DNA of 64,000 nt from Bordetella sp. LUAb4 (GCF_021325795.1 NZ_JAHPZX010000004.1:496001-560000); one strand, 5' to 3'; shown: positions 28,178 through 38,663, numbered from the stretch's first letter. Numbers and translations: made by a program. The notes: generated from the sequence alone by a model not told the origin.

Positions 28178-28870
28178 CTACAGATAAGCGGGCGTGTCCG
28201 TCGACAGCGAAGCCTTGACCTGCCGGCTGAGGTCGTCGATCAAGAGCTCCTCCTGTCCGGCCTCGATCGCACCCAGAATACTGGCGGCGGCATCCGCCAG
28301 CGATGTCTTGGGGGCATCGATCCCAGCGGTCATGTCGCTATCCATATATCCCACATGCACACCGGTCACTACCGTGCCCTGACCTTTCAATTGCTGGCGT
28401 GTCCCATTGGTTAAAGCCCAAGCGGCGGACTTTGATACGCAGTAGGCGGTCAGTTGTTCGATCGTCAGGAAGCTGAGCACCGACAGCACGTTGACCAGCG
28501 CACCGCCGCCATTGCGCCCCAGGATGGGGGCAAAGGCCTCGCTCACGCGCAGCACGCCGTACAGGTTCACGTCCAGATGGCGAGCGATCAGGTCTTCCGC
28601 GTCGTCACCCAGCGCGGAACCGTGGGCACTGATGCCGGCATTGTTGATGACGATATCCACGTCTCCCGCCTGCGCGGCGGCGGCTAGCACCGTTGCCTTG
28701 TCCGTGACGTCCAGCTTCAGCGCCTGCGCGCCCGGCACGTCCACGGAGGCCGGATCGCGCGCTCCGGCGTACACCTTTGCGGCGCCCGCGGCGAGCAGCG
28801 CCTGTACCAGCGCCCTGCCCAGCCCACGATTGGCGCCGGTTACCAGCGCGACTTTTCCTTTGATTTGCAT
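28178..28870 (-). CDS. Short-chain dehydrogenase/reductase
   Basis: A 230-residue NAD(P)-dependent oxidoreductase. Classical SDR motifs are TGANRGLG (cofactor), NNAG, and the Ser and YCVSK catalytic residues. It is divergent from a TetR gene with a perfect palindrome between them, so it is very likely the regulated target of that repressor. The substrate is unknown. Confidence 0.92.
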   Translation of the reverse strand: MQIKGKVALVTGANRGLGRALVQALLAAGAAKVYAGARDPASVDVPGAQALKLDVTDKATVLAAAAQAGDVDIVINNAGISAHGSALGDDAEDLIARHLDVNLYGVLRVSEAFAPILGRNGGGALVNVLSVLSFLTIEQLTAYCVSKSAAWALTNGTRQQLKGQGTVVTGVHVGYMDSDMTAGIDAPKTSLADAAASILGAIEAGQEELLIDDLSRQVKASLSTDTPAYL

Positions 28871-28976
28871 TCAATACTCCTGGATTCGGGACCACGTCCT
28901 TCGCGGACCAGCCCCCACTTTGCCAAATGCCGGGACTCGGCACCCAAGGCTACATCGTGGTGTTTAGATTACAATA

Positions 28977-28994
28977 GACATCTAATTAGATGTC
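28977..28994. promoter_or_regulatory. 18-bp perfect palindrome, candidate TetR operator
   Basis: GACATCTAATTAGATGTC is a perfect palindrome in the divergent gap between the SDR and TetR genes. An extra GTCTAT to the right (28995-29000) matches ATAGAC at 28974-28979. A TACAAT -10-like hexamer lies at 28970-28975. The position fits a site that represses both genes. Confidence 0.7.
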
Positions 28995-29070
28995 GTCTAT
29001 CATGGCCTTGTCAATACATCTTTTAGCCAGTATTTGGTGCGTCAATCCATCGTGCCGGCTCCCCATTGCC

Positions 29071-29649
29071 ATGCGTAAGTCCCGAGAGGAAACCGCGCGC
29101 ACCCGTGCGCGCATCGTCGCCACCGCGGCGGAGGAATTCCGCCGCAGCGGCATCGCCGCGACCGGTCTGGCCAGTCTCATGGGGGCGGCCGGCCTGACCC
29201 ACGGCGGCTTCTACAAGCATTTCACTTCCAAGGATCAATTGGTTACCGAGGCGTGTGCGTCGCTGATGATGAGCGGCACGGACGTACTGGTCGAGCGTGC
29301 GCGCAAGGAGCCGCCGGACCAACGGCTCGCCTGGTTCGTGAATGCCTATTTGTCGCCGCGACATCGGGATGACGCCGCCCATGGCTGCGGCCTGGCGGCG
29401 CTAGGCGCCGAATTGGCGCGCGGCACCGAAGAGACCCGTGACGTGGTCACGGAAGGGCTGAATCATATGGTCGACGCCGTCGCGAGCCTGATGGACCCGT
29501 CGGAGAACACGGACATACGTGCCCGCGCGCAGACCTTGACCGCCGGCCTTATCGGGGCCATGACCTTGGCCCGGGCCGTGAACGATGCGGCGCTGTCGGA
29601 AGAGCTGCTCGCCAATACGGCCAAAACCCTGCTGGCTTCTGTGCGCTGA
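29071..29649 (+). CDS. TetR family transcriptional regulator
   Basis: A 192-residue regulator. The N-terminal helix-turn-helix reads ARIVATAAEEFRRSGIAATGL, then GLTHGGFYKHFTSKDQLV, the typical TetR recognition helix region. A ligand-binding C-terminal domain follows. ATG 29071 places the DNA-binding domain at the usual position; in-frame starts upstream would add an unlikely 27-residue extension over the palindrome. It is divergent from the SDR gene, which it probably represses along with itself. The 225-nt gap after it contains nothing I can assign. Confidence 0.92.
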   Translation: MRKSREETARTRARIVATAAEEFRRSGIAATGLASLMGAAGLTHGGFYKHFTSKDQLVTEACASLMMSGTDVLVERARKEPPDQRLAWFVNAYLSPRHRDDAAHGCGLAALGAELARGTEETRDVVTEGLNHMVDAVASLMDPSENTDIRARAQTLTAGLIGAMTLARAVNDAALSEELLANTAKTLLASVR

Positions 29650-29874
29650 TGTTGCGCTGATCCTGTACCGATGTCCTTGCGCGCGCGGCCTTTGCGCCGG
29701 CGCCCGCATCATTCACTGGATCAAATCTGAGCTGGCCTCCATGCGCCTCTCGCCTTCATCGTAAAACACGCGCTGATATTTAGCTCTGCATTAGGCACAG
29801 CACATGCTGTGATGGATATCCCGCGCGTCAAATCCACGCCGCCGTCCGTCCATCTTCTGTCCTGAAGCTCCTAC

Positions 29875-31215
29875 ATGTTCGAAGCCGTCTGGTTCCTCCT
29901 GATCGGCGGGCTCCTGATTTTCATGGGCCTCGCACGCAGCGTCATCGCCGGCCTGCCCATGACCGGCGCCATGGTTTATCTGGCATTTGGTTTCATCATC
30001 GGCCCGGCCGGCCTGGGCTTGTTGAATCTTGACCTGTACAAGGACGCTCACGTCCTGCGCCTGCTGGCCGAAACGGGCCTGCTCATTTCCTTGTTTTCCA
30101 TCGGCATGCATTTGCGTATTCCCTTGGGCAGCAGCCGCTGGCGACTGGTGCTGCGCCTGGCCTTGCCGGCGATGATCCTGACCATCGGGGCAATGACCCT
30201 GGTCGGCTACTACGCTTTGGGATGGTCCCTGGGCGTCGCCCTGTTGGCCGCCGCGGCGCTGGCACCGACCGACCCCGTGCTGGCCAATGAACTGCGTCCG
30301 CGTGAAGCCGGCGACGATGAACCCTTGCGCTTTGCCCTGTCGGGTGAAGGCGGCGCCAACGATGGCGCGGCGTATCCCTTCGTGCTGATAGGACTGGCTG
30401 TCTGTAATCTGGGACACCCCGATGCCCAATCACCCGCGACCTTGGCCGCGTCGTTGATCTGGGGCGTCGTCGGTGCCGTCCTGGTCGGCTGGATCATGGG
30501 CACCGCGACGGAGGCGCTGGTATCACGCCTGCGCATCCGCTATGCGAAAGCCATGGGATATGAAGGATTCCTGGCCTTGGGCTTGATGTCGGCCTGCTAT
30601 GGCGTGGCGTTGATGATCCACGGTTATGCCTTCCTGGCCGTGTTCGCCGCGGGCGTGGCCTTGCGCCGCAAGGAAATGCGGGAGAGCGGCGAAACGACAC
30701 CTCAACAGCAGCTCGACCAGGTGGCGCATGGCGACATGCACCAGGCGGCCCAACATCCTGAACTGGCGCACGCCTATCTGGCCGAATCCATGATGACCTT
30801 CTCGGTGGAGTTGGAACATCTGGTGGAACTGGGCTTGATGCTGTTGATCGGCAGCATCGTTTCCAGTATTTGGCGCGATCTGCTGCAATGGCAATCATTG
30901 GTCGCCGTGCTGGCCTTGTTCCTGGTCGCGCGGCCGCTATCGGTCTTGCTGTCCTTGATGGGCACCGGTACCGACAAGACCCAGCGTTTCCTCGCCAGTT
31001 GGCTGGGCATACGGGGCGTAGGCACTTTCTTCTACCTGCTGCTGGCCCTGGAAAATACGGATGCCGACAATGTCCGTCCGATCGCGCCCGTGCTATTGGC
31101 CGTGATCGTCGCATCCGTGTTCCTGCATGGCATTTCCGCGTCGCCCTTGCTGGAGCGGTATTTCCGGGCGGACCGCAAGTCCGCCGCGACGGGCGACAAA
31201 TCGCAAAGCGAATAG
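29875..31215 (+). CDS. Na+(K+)/H+ antiporter, CPA1/NhaP type
   Basis: A 446-residue inner-membrane antiporter with about 12 helices. The ion-site signatures APTDPVLA and SGEGGANDGAAYP match the TDP and E...ND motifs of electroneutral cation/proton antiporters. Also visible are GFIIGPAGLGL and the IRGVGTFFYLL segment near the C-terminus. A short cytoplasmic tail lacks a TrkA domain. It ends seven bases before the stop of the convergent HD-domain gene. Confidence 0.88.
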   Translation: MFEAVWFLLIGGLLIFMGLARSVIAGLPMTGAMVYLAFGFIIGPAGLGLLNLDLYKDAHVLRLLAETGLLISLFSIGMHLRIPLGSSRWRLVLRLALPAMILTIGAMTLVGYYALGWSLGVALLAAAALAPTDPVLANELRPREAGDDEPLRFALSGEGGANDGAAYPFVLIGLAVCNLGHPDAQSPATLAASLIWGVVGAVLVGWIMGTATEALVSRLRIRYAKAMGYEGFLALGLMSACYGVALMIHGYAFLAVFAAGVALRRKEMRESGETTPQQQLDQVAHGDMHQAAQHPELAHAYLAESMMTFSVELEHLVELGLMLLIGSIVSSIWRDLLQWQSLVAVLALFLVARPLSVLLSLMGTGTDKTQRFLASWLGIRGVGTFFYLLLALENTDADNVRPIAPVLLAVIVASVFLHGISASPLLERYFRADRKSAATGDKSQSE

Positions 31216-31221
31216 TGCCTT

Positions 31222-31926
31222 TCAGGGCACCGTTTTTGCGGATCCTTGTTCGGCGCCCCACTCCGCCACGAACTGATCCCTGAAAGCGACCACCCAGCGC
31301 GCGCGCTCCTCGGCCAGCGCACGCCCCGGGGCTGTCTGCATCGTCGCGGGCAGGCGCAGCAGCTTGCATTCGATGTGATCGAGCGTGTAGCAGCTATCGT
31401 CCGCGGTACGTTGCAACGCCAGCGGATCGTTCGAATCCGCCAGCGCGCGGCCGAGCTGTCCACCGACATGGAACATGCGGGCCAGCCCGACCGCGCCCAG
31501 CGCATCCAGCCGATCGGCGTCCTGCACGATCTTCGCCTCCATGGTCTCGGCCACGATGCCGGCTGAATAGCTGTGGGCCTCGATTGCATGGGCCACCGCG
31601 GCAAGACGACCCCGCGGAAAATCCAAGGCCGACAATTGCGCCACGGCGGCTTGCGCCGACATCCGCGAAGCCTGGCGGCGCTCCGGATGATTCTTGGGCA
31701 AATTGACGAGATCATGCAGATAGCAAGCCGCCATCACCACCAGCGCGTCGGCTTGCGGCAAGGCAGCCAACAACGTGCGCGCACTGGACCAGACCCGTTC
31801 CAGATGATTCAGGTCATGGGCGCCATCGTTATCGTCCGATGCCGTGGCAAGGCGTATCAAACGGGGGCGCCACAAGGCAAGCACAGCGTCCTGAGAAGAT
31901 GTAGCGAAACTCGTATCCATTGGCAT
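31222..31926 (-). CDS. HD-domain phosphohydrolase
   Basis: A 234-residue cytoplasmic metal-dependent phosphohydrolase. The metal ligands are visible in order: HDLNHLERV (His-Asp region), CYLHDLVNLPKNHPERR (HD pair), and IVQDADRLDALGAVG (final Asp). This resembles the YedJ-type single-domain proteins. The start at 31926 is chosen over one six bases downstream; both lack a strong ribosome-binding site. The substrate is probably a nucleotide or similar phosphate ester. Confidence 0.85.
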   Translation of the reverse strand: MPMDTSFATSSQDAVLALWRPRLIRLATASDDNDGAHDLNHLERVWSSARTLLAALPQADALVVMAACYLHDLVNLPKNHPERRQASRMSAQAAVAQLSALDFPRGRLAAVAHAIEAHSYSAGIVAETMEAKIVQDADRLDALGAVGLARMFHVGGQLGRALADSNDPLALQRTADDSCYTLDHIECKLLRLPATMQTAPGRALAEERARWVVAFRDQFVAEWGAEQGSAKTVP

Positions 31927-32013
31927 CTCGAAATCAAAATCGAAGCCAAAGTACCATACCGCTCGTTCGCCAGACGCCAAGCAAGCGGCCAAGCCGCCCC
32001 TCTCAAATCCCCC

Positions 32014-33240
32014 TCAATCCGCCCCCATCTGCACCGGATTCGGTTGCCGTTTCTCGATATTCCACTTCAACAGCGCGGCGCTGCGGAAGATGCCGTGGGC
32101 GAATTTGCCGTAGGGGAGCGTCAGGAACAAAGCCATCACCGGCCCCAGATGCAAGGCCAGCAGCAAGCCCATGGCGCTGGTATTACGTCCGACCAGCAAG
32201 GCCAGGCCCGTGATCGACACCAGCAACAGCAATGCGATGAAGCCACGGTCCATGGGCTTCTGCGCGGCATCGCCGTGCAGAGGACTACGTTGCACGTTCA
32301 GCCAGAACAAACCCGCCGGCCCGACGATCAAGCCTATCCCACCCAAGGTACCCAGCACCACCGGCAGGCTGGTATACGCGTACGGCGCATGCAGGTCCAG
32401 GAAGTAGTGATAGAACGTCGCCACGCACGTCGCCGCGAAGCACAGCAGGAAGCCGTAGAACGTGAAGTGATGGAAACGGCGGCGAGCCAGCGTGAACGCA
32501 TCGCTGGACTCATTGCAGCCCTTGCCATGCCCCCCATCCAGATAGCGCAGCCGCAACGCGTCATGCGCCGCCTCCGCCACCGCCGGCCCACTGGCCGATC
32601 CCGGCGAGACATTGCGCCAGAACCGGCTCACGCCCATTCCCAAGGCCAGGATCGCGAACAGGAATACCACGCCGAACATCAAGGCCAGCGTGTTGTGCGG
32701 GAAGATGGCGTAGAAATTGCCCGCCAGCGGCGCATGGAACAACGACCCCGTCGACATCACGGCCAACACCAGGAACAAGGCCAGGCCGAAGGCCGTTGCC
32801 AGTGACAAGGTCAGACCATTGCGCTGATATAGCGTGCCCAAGGCCGCCGGCCACGCATAGTCCGTGTAGGTCTGCTTGCGCACCTTGGCCATGGCCTGCG
32901 GCACGTTGACCGCGAACTCATGCGGCGGCGCGTACTGGCACGCATGCAGACAGGCGCCGCAGTTGTGGCAAAGGTTCGCCAGGTAATTGATGTCGGCCTT
33001 GCCGAACTCCAGGCGCCGCGTCATGGCCGGGAACACGGCACAAAAGCCTTCGCAATAGCGACAGGCGTTGCAGATCTGCATGACGCGCGCGACTTCGGTT
33101 TCGTCTTCGGTGGTGGGCGCCAGGGTGTCGCCCTTGCGGACGAACTTCACCGGCGTTTCCTTCATGCCGCCCGCCGGCGCGGCATGATCCAGGTTAAGGG
33201 TGGTGTTGGCCTGGCGCACGAGAGCCTCAAGCTGTTTCAA
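32014..33240 (-). CDS. tcuB: Tricarballylate utilization protein TcuB (4Fe-4S, membrane electron carrier)
   Basis: Reoxidises the flavin of TcuA and passes electrons to the membrane. The N-terminal ferredoxin-like part has [17 protein letters not shown] and [19 protein letters not shown]. It is followed by six or so transmembrane helices, with [15 protein letters not shown] and [12 protein letters not shown] supplying candidate haem/quinone ligands. I chose TTG 33240 (GGGAG six bases upstream), which overlaps the end of tcuA by 14 nt; a GTG at 33222 is the alternative. The coupled order tcuA-tcuB is conserved. The tcuC transporter gene is absent. Confidence 0.9.
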   Translation of the reverse strand: MKQLEALVRQANTTLNLDHAAPAGGMKETPVKFVRKGDTLAPTTEDETEVARVMQICNACRYCEGFCAVFPAMTRRLEFGKADINYLANLCHNCGACLHACQYAPPHEFAVNVPQAMAKVRKQTYTDYAWPAALGTLYQRNGLTLSLATAFGLALFLVLAVMSTGSLFHAPLAGNFYAIFPHNTLALMFGVVFLFAILALGMGVSRFWRNVSPGSASGPAVAEAAHDALRLRYLDGGHGKGCNESSDAFTLARRRFHHFTFYGFLLCFAATCVATFYHYFLDLHAPYAYTSLPVVLGTLGGIGLIVGPAGLFWLNVQRSPLHGDAAQKPMDRGFIALLLLVSITGLALLVGRNTSAMGLLLALHLGPVMALFLTLPYGKFAHGIFRSAALLKWNIEKRQPNPVQMGAD

Positions 33241-34651
33241 GGGAAGCTCCCACGGAATTGTTTTTACCTTGGCCCAACGCGGCTTGCGCGGCCTGTGTAC
33301 CGGCGATGCGGCCAAATGCGGTGCCGATGGACATGCCCACGCCGGCCGTATAACCCTTGCCCAGGACGTTGCCGGCCATCATCTCACCGGCGACGTACAG
33401 GTTGTCGCTGGGCTGGCCGTTGAAATGCACGGCCGCCTTGTCATTCACCTTCAACCCAAGATAGGTGAAGGTGATGCCCGGACGCAGCGGATAACCGTAG
33501 AAAGGCGCGCGATCGATCGGCCGCGCCCAATGCGTCTTGTTGGGCGTGATGCCCTCCGTATGGCAATCGTCCAGCGCCGTGTGGTCGAACTTGCCGACGC
33601 GGCAGGCGGCGTTGTACTCGTTCAGCGTCTGCATGAAGGTGGCGCGATCCAGGCCCAGCTTGTCCGCCAGCTCTTCCAGCGTGTCCGCGATGGTGCCCGG
33701 AAACACCGGCGGCATGAAACGGCCGATGGCCTTGCTGTCGATGATGGAGTAACCGATCTGGCCCGGCTGGTTGGCCACCAGGCGCCCCCAGATCGCATAG
33801 CGTTTGGGCCAGAAGTCCTCGCCCTCGTCATAGAAGCGCTGGGCGTCGCGATTGACCACCACGCCCAGCGACACGCAGTCGATACGCGTGCAGATGCCGC
33901 CGTCGTACAACGGCGCCCGCGCATCGATGGCCACGCAGTGCGATTGCGACGGGTCGCCGATGATGTCGGCGCCGGCGTCCATCATGAACTTCAGCAGCAC
34001 GCCCTTGTTGAAGCGCGTCCCGCGAATCAGGAAATTGTCGGCCGGCCATTCGCCACGCTCGTTCTGGCCCCAGGCCTCGCGCAGCCACTCGATATTCGAT
34101 TCGAAACCGCCGGCGGCCAGCACGCAGGCCTTGGCCTCGATGCGCTCGCCCTTCACATAAGCGGCAACGAAACGCCCGTCCTGCAAATCGAGACGGTCGA
34201 CCGGCGCGTTGTAGCGAATCTGCACGCCCAGCGATTCGGCGCTGCGGAAATACGCGTTCACCAGCGCCTTGCCGCCGCCCATGAAAAAGGCGTTGGTGCG
34301 GGCCACATGCAACGCGCCCGACAGCGGCGGCTGGAAATTCACGCCGTGCTTGCGCATCCAGTCGCGACAGGACGAGGACGCCCGTATCACCAGGCGCGCC
34401 AGATGTTCGTTGGTGATCCCGCCCGTCACCTTGAGCAGGTCCTGCCAGAATTCTTCTTCCGGATAGGCTTCGACGAGCACGTCTTGCGGCGCGTCATGCA
34501 TGCAGCGCAGATTGCGCGTGTGCTGCGAATTACCCCCGCGCCACTCCTTGGGCGCGGACTCCAGCAACAACACGCTGGCGCCGGCTTCGCGGGCCATGAG
34601 CGCCGCGCACAGGGCCGCGTTGCCGCCCCCTATCACCAATACGTCCACCAT
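33227..34651 (-). CDS. tcuA: FAD-dependent tricarballylate dehydrogenase TcuA
   Basis: Oxidises tricarballylate to cis-aconitate; 474 residues, fumarate-reductase-like flavoprotein. The N-terminal FAD-binding motif is [18 protein letters not shown], followed by [12 protein letters not shown], and the C-terminal FAD site is [19 protein letters not shown]. It overlaps tcuB and is preceded by a LysR gene on the same strand. In other bacteria the pair feeds tricarballylate or related tricarboxylates into the TCA cycle. Confidence 0.92.
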   Translation of the reverse strand: MVDVLVIGGGNAALCAALMAREAGASVLLLESAPKEWRGGNSQHTRNLRCMHDAPQDVLVEAYPEEEFWQDLLKVTGGITNEHLARLVIRASSSCRDWMRKHGVNFQPPLSGALHVARTNAFFMGGGKALVNAYFRSAESLGVQIRYNAPVDRLDLQDGRFVAAYVKGERIEAKACVLAAGGFESNIEWLREAWGQNERGEWPADNFLIRGTRFNKGVLLKFMMDAGADIIGDPSQSHCVAIDARAPLYDGGICTRIDCVSLGVVVNRDAQRFYDEGEDFWPKRYAIWGRLVANQPGQIGYSIIDSKAIGRFMPPVFPGTIADTLEELADKLGLDRATFMQTLNEYNAACRVGKFDHTALDDCHTEGITPNKTHWARPIDRAPFYGYPLRPGITFTYLGLKVNDKAAVHFNGQPSDNLYVAGEMMAGNVLGKGYTAGVGMSIGTAFGRIAGTQAAQAALGQGKNNSVGASLETA

Positions 34652-34736
34652 GGTCAGTGTGTCCTCCTTGAACAGGCTGGCACTGTAACCAGACGGTCAT
34701 GCCCGCGCCAGAACCCGCCGCGCAAGGGGTCTTCAA

Positions 34737-35684
34737 TTATTTTGAAGACGACGGCGCCTCGCTAGTGCCCGCGTACAAGGTGGCTCCCGGCCAACCGCCC
34801 TCTCGCACCAGGGTCCGCGCCACGTCACTGAGCACGACCCGCGCAGCCAGGGCCGCCGGCGACAGCTCATCTTCGGGCAGGCTGACCAGCATATTGCGCC
34901 GATGCAGGTGTTCATCGGTCAACTGCAGGCGCGACAGCGACGGATCCACCGGCAGGGCCGCCCCAGGCTGGATGGTGGCGACGTGGCCGACCCGCACCAT
35001 GGCCATCAACATGGCCAGGCCATCGACTTCGGCGGCGATATTCAGCGTGCGGCCGATGCGGGCACAAGCCGCGTCGATCAACTGACGCAGGCCGTGAGCA
35101 GGACTGGGCAAGACCAGCGGGACCTCATGCAGGCCAGCCAGCGAGATGTGTTCGCTGGTGGGCCAACCGGGCGTGCTGGGCTGGCCCATCAGCAGCAACC
35201 GTTCATCCAGCAAGGGTTGGACAGTCCAGCGCTGCGCGGAATCGGTATTGAAGACGATGGCCAGATCCAACTGCCGCGCATTGAGCATGGACGCCAGGTG
35301 GCCAGACAGGCTTTCCGTCATGCGCAGCCGCACATCCGGATAACGCTGCTGCATGGCCTGGATGAAACGCGGCGCCAGCACGGTACCAGTGGTCGACGCC
35401 AAGCCCACGCTGACTTGGCCGGTCAGACGCGCCTCGCGCGCCGCCATGGCCGCCGCGTCCGCATGGCGGATGGCGAGCTGCGCCTGGCGCAGAAAGGCCC
35501 GGCCCGCGTCGGTAGGCACCACGCCCGTGGACGTGCGCTGCAACAGCCGGGTGGCGAGTTCGCTTTCCAGGCGGCTGATCTGCTGGCTCAAGGCCGACGT
35601 GACGATGCCCAGCTCGGCGGCCGCCCGACCCATGCTGCCCAGCTCCACGACCCTGGCGAACGAGCGCAGTTGGCGTAGTTCCAT
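34737..35684 (-). CDS. LysR family regulator, probable TcuR
   Basis: A 315-residue LysR protein with a winged helix-turn-helix (RSFARVVELGSMGRAAAEL, SALSQQISRLE) and an inducer domain. ATG 35684 is the best start because the preceding in-frame codons are AT-rich upstream sequence. It lies 85 nt upstream of tcuA on the same strand and divergent from an aldehyde dehydrogenase, so it may control both. Assignment as TcuR rests on position. Confidence 0.85.
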   Translation of the reverse strand: MELRQLRSFARVVELGSMGRAAAELGIVTSALSQQISRLESELATRLLQRTSTGVVPTDAGRAFLRQAQLAIRHADAAAMAAREARLTGQVSVGLASTTGTVLAPRFIQAMQQRYPDVRLRMTESLSGHLASMLNARQLDLAIVFNTDSAQRWTVQPLLDERLLLMGQPSTPGWPTSEHISLAGLHEVPLVLPSPAHGLRQLIDAACARIGRTLNIAAEVDGLAMLMAMVRVGHVATIQPGAALPVDPSLSRLQLTDEHLHRRNMLVSLPEDELSPAALAARVVLSDVARTLVREGGWPGATLYAGTSEAPSSSK

Positions 35685-35715
35685 CGCTGTCTTCAATAAA
35701 AATGAAAGGCGTATT

Positions 35716-35727
35716 TTTGCATGCAAA
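35716..35727. promoter_or_regulatory. 12-bp palindrome in the LysR/aldehyde dehydrogenase divergent gap
   Basis: TTTGCATGCAAA is a perfect palindrome 32 nt upstream of the LysR start. The surrounding GCAAAGGCCATTTGC adds a second interrupted repeat. The position is typical of a LysR autoregulatory site. The AT-rich 331-nt gap (35685-36015) shows no other feature. Confidence 0.45.
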
Positions 35728-36015
35728 GGCCATTTGCCTGCACTGTTTTCACAAAGTTTGAAGACCTGTTCAGCGAAACAGACTTACGGCGCTGCCATGG
35801 CTGCCTATAATGCACGTCAAAATAACGTTTCATTCATAGGTAAAACGCCATTTCTGGCAAAACATCCAATGAATCAGAAGCTCGAATAACAACCACGGAA
35901 ACGCACGCTATTACCGCGCAGGCGCATAAATAACGATTCATCGTATCGCTCTTGTCATTCGGCAATGGCGGACGAATGATGCGACCGCGTGCGCACACGG
36001 CCCCTTTCACTTCTC

Positions 36016-37479
36016 ATGACGGACTCATTCATGACGGCATCCTCCCTGCATATCGACGGCCTTCCCCCGACCGGCAACCTGATCAACGGCCGCTGGATCG
36101 ACGGCGGCCCCCGTTTCGTCGTCGATGACAAATTCAGCGGCCGCCCGGTGGCCGAAGTCGCGGCGGCGACCCGGGCCCAGGTGGCCGAAGCGGTACGCGT
36201 GACGCGCACCGCCGTCGACGCCGGCCCGCCGCCCCCGCATGACCGCGCCCAACTGCTGCGCCGCGCCGCGGCGTTGATGGAGAGTTATCGCCAGCGCCTG
36301 GTCGACGTCATGGTGGCGGAAGCCGGATTCACGCTGGTCGACGCCAATGGCGAAGTCGACCGCGCCATGGTTACCCTGAGCCTGTCCGCCGATGAAGCCC
36401 TGCGCCTGGTCGGCGACGTGGTGCCCTTCGGCGCCAGCCCGGGAGCCCATCGCCGCATCGGCTTCACGCAACGCTTTCCGGTGGGCGTGGTCTGTGCGAT
36501 TACGCCTTTTAATTCGCCTTTGAACACCGTGCTGCACAAGGTGGCCCCCGCCTATGCCGCCGGTAACGCCGTGGTACTGAAGCCGTCGGCCTTCACGCCC
36601 CTGACCGGCGCCCTGCTGGCCCAGTTGCTGCTGGAAGCGGGCATGCCGCCGGCCTTCCTGGCCGTACTTCAAGGCGAAGGCGACAGCGTCGGCGCCTGGC
36701 TGCTGGAAGAACAGGACATCGCCTTCTACACCTTCACGGGCAGCACGCGCGTGGGCCGCATCATCCAGCAGGCGGCAGGATTGCGCCGTACGCAGATGGA
36801 ATTGGGCAGCATCGCCAGCACCCTCGTGTGCGCCGATGCCGACCTGGAACGCGCCATTCCCAAGATCGCCAATGCCGGGCTGCGCAAGGCCGGCCAGGTG
36901 TGCACGTCGGTGCAGCGCCTGTATGTCCATCGCTCGATCGCCGAGGAAGTGGGTCAACGCCTGGCCGCGTTCGCGCAAACGCTGCAAGCCGGTGACCCGC
37001 GCGATCCGGCCACCAAGGTGGGTCCGCTGATCAGCGAGGCGTCCGCCATCCGCGCCGAAAGCTGGCTGCGCGAAGCCGAGCAAGGGGGCGCCCGCCTCCT
37101 GTGCGGCGGCCAGCGCCAACGTTCGGTCATCACACCGGCCGTGGTCACCCATGCCCCCGACGACGGCCGCGTATGGTGCCAGGAAGCGTTCGCGCCTTTG
37201 CTGGCCCTGCGCCCCTTCGAAGACTTCGAAGAGGCCATCCGCGATGCCAACGCCACGCCCTTCGGGCTGTCCGCCGGGGTCTTCACGCAAGACATCGATC
37301 GCGCCTTGCGCGCCGCGAGCACCCTGCGTTTCGGCACCGTGCAGATCAACGAAACCTCCAGCGCGCGTTCCGACGTCATGCCTTTTGGCGGCGTGAAAGA
37401 CAGCGGCTTCGGCAAGGAGGGACCGGCCCACGCCATCCGCGAAATGACGGAAGAACGCCTCGTCGTCTTCAACCCCTGA
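36016..37479 (+). CDS. Aldehyde dehydrogenase family protein
   Basis: A 487-residue NAD(P)-dependent aldehyde dehydrogenase. Visible are AITPFNSPLN, NAVVLKPSAFTPL, FTGSTRVGR, ELGSIASTLV (general base Glu retained, but the usual ELGGKSP is changed), and KAGQVCTSVQRL (nucleophile Cys). ATG 36016 is used; ATG 36031 is also possible and neither has a strong ribosome-binding site. It is followed rightward by two Bug receptors and an alcohol dehydrogenase, suggesting one unit that oxidises an alcohol through an aldehyde to an acid. Confidence 0.9.
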   Translation: MTDSFMTASSLHIDGLPPTGNLINGRWIDGGPRFVVDDKFSGRPVAEVAAATRAQVAEAVRVTRTAVDAGPPPPHDRAQLLRRAAALMESYRQRLVDVMVAEAGFTLVDANGEVDRAMVTLSLSADEALRLVGDVVPFGASPGAHRRIGFTQRFPVGVVCAITPFNSPLNTVLHKVAPAYAAGNAVVLKPSAFTPLTGALLAQLLLEAGMPPAFLAVLQGEGDSVGAWLLEEQDIAFYTFTGSTRVGRIIQQAAGLRRTQMELGSIASTLVCADADLERAIPKIANAGLRKAGQVCTSVQRLYVHRSIAEEVGQRLAAFAQTLQAGDPRDPATKVGPLISEASAIRAESWLREAEQGGARLLCGGQRQRSVITPAVVTHAPDDGRVWCQEAFAPLLALRPFEDFEEAIRDANATPFGLSAGVFTQDIDRALRAASTLRFGTVQINETSSARSDVMPFGGVKDSGFGKEGPAHAIREMTEERLVVFNP

Positions 37480-37595
37480 CCGCCCTGCCACGAGGTCGAG
37501 ACGTACAGGAAGCTATTCCCGCCGGGTCCCGCAGGGCCGGGCCCGCGGTGCCGGCGGCATCAGCCGCATGACCTGAAGCGCCTTCAAAAAGAGCC

Positions 37596-38663
37596 ATGAA
37601 TCATAAAAAACAGCATTGCGGGAGCGAGACACTCCCACGCCCGTCGACGACGGCCCTCGATCGAACCGGACAACGGCGCCGCATCCTGCTCGGTGCCGCG
37701 GCGGCCGGCGCGGCCTTGCCGTTCGCCCGTGCCGGCGCGAGCGGCGCCGCGGGCGAGTTTCCCGCCAAGCCCATCGTCCTGATCGTGCCCTTCGCGGCAG
37801 GCGGCCCCACCGACGTGCTGGCGCGCGTCATCGCCGAAGGCATGTCGCGCGAGCTGCGGCAACCCATCATCGTCGAGAACACGCCGGGCGCCGGCGGCAC
37901 GGTGGGCAACGCCCGCGCCGCGCGCCTGGCACCCGACGGCTACACGCTGTTGATCGGCAATGTCGGCACGCTGGCCGCCAACGCCACGCTGTACAAGAAG
38001 CTGCCCTATGACATCCTGAAGGACTTCATCGCCTTGGGTTCGGTGGGCGACGCGCCGCAAGTGCTGTCGGCGCGCAAGGACCTGGCGGTGTCGGGCCTGG
38101 ACCAGTTCGCGGACTATGCGCGCGCCCATGCCAAGGACATGAACTTCGGCGCCGCCGGCGTGGGATCGGGATCCTTCCTGGGCGGCATCCTGCTCAACGA
38201 CCGGCTGGGCCTGAAGATCAATGCCGTGAACTATCGCGGCGCGGGCCAGGCCTTGAACGACGTCATGGCCGGCCATCTGGATTATCTGGTGGACAGCAGC
38301 ACCACCTCGGTCGGCTACGTGAATTCCGGCATGGTGCGCGGCGTCGCCGTGCTGCGGCCCAAACGCATCGCCGCACTGCCCAATGTGCCGGCCGCCGGTG
38401 AATCGGCCTTCGCCGACCTGCATTACGACATCTGGAACATGCTGCTGGTACCGGCCGGCGCGCCCGTTGCCGTGGTGGCGCGGCTGAGCCTGGCACTGCG
38501 TAACGCCGTGGCCGCGCCCGCCACGCGCGAGAAGCTGGCAGGCTCGGGCATCGAGGCACCCAGCGACCGCAACCAGACGCCGGAAGGCGCGGCGGAACTC
38601 CTGCATGGCGAGGTGCAGCGCTGGGCGCCCATCCTCACCAAGCTGGGCATCACGGTGGATTGA
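37596..38663 (+). CDS. Bug/TctC family periplasmic receptor (Tat-type signal)
   Basis: A 355-residue binding protein. The N-terminus has RRRILLGAAAAGAALPFARA, resembling a twin-arginine signal. The mature part starts FPAKPIVLIVPFAAGGPTD with the Bug ligand loop, and VENTPGAGG and APDGYTLLIGNVGT follow. It lies second in the rightward aldehyde dehydrogenase unit. No transporter membrane genes are adjacent. Confidence 0.92.
   Translation: MNHKKQHCGSETLPRPSTTALDRTGQRRRILLGAAAAGAALPFARAGASGAAGEFPAKPIVLIVPFAAGGPTDVLARVIAEGMSRELRQPIIVENTPGAGGTVGNARAARLAPDGYTLLIGNVGTLAANATLYKKLPYDILKDFIALGSVGDAPQVLSARKDLAVSGLDQFADYARAHAKDMNFGAAGVGSGSFLGGILLNDRLGLKINAVNYRGAGQALNDVMAGHLDYLVDSSTTSVGYVNSGMVRGVAVLRPKRIAALPNVPAAGESAFADLHYDIWNMLLVPAGAPVAVVARLSLALRNAVAAPATREKLAGSGIEAPSDRNQTPEGAAELLHGEVQRWAPILTKLGITVD

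Noticed and set aside
36025-37491. Long leftward open frame opposite the second aldehyde dehydrogenase
   Set aside because: Composition is typical of antisense frames in GC-rich genes. The plus-strand product has all dehydrogenase motifs.
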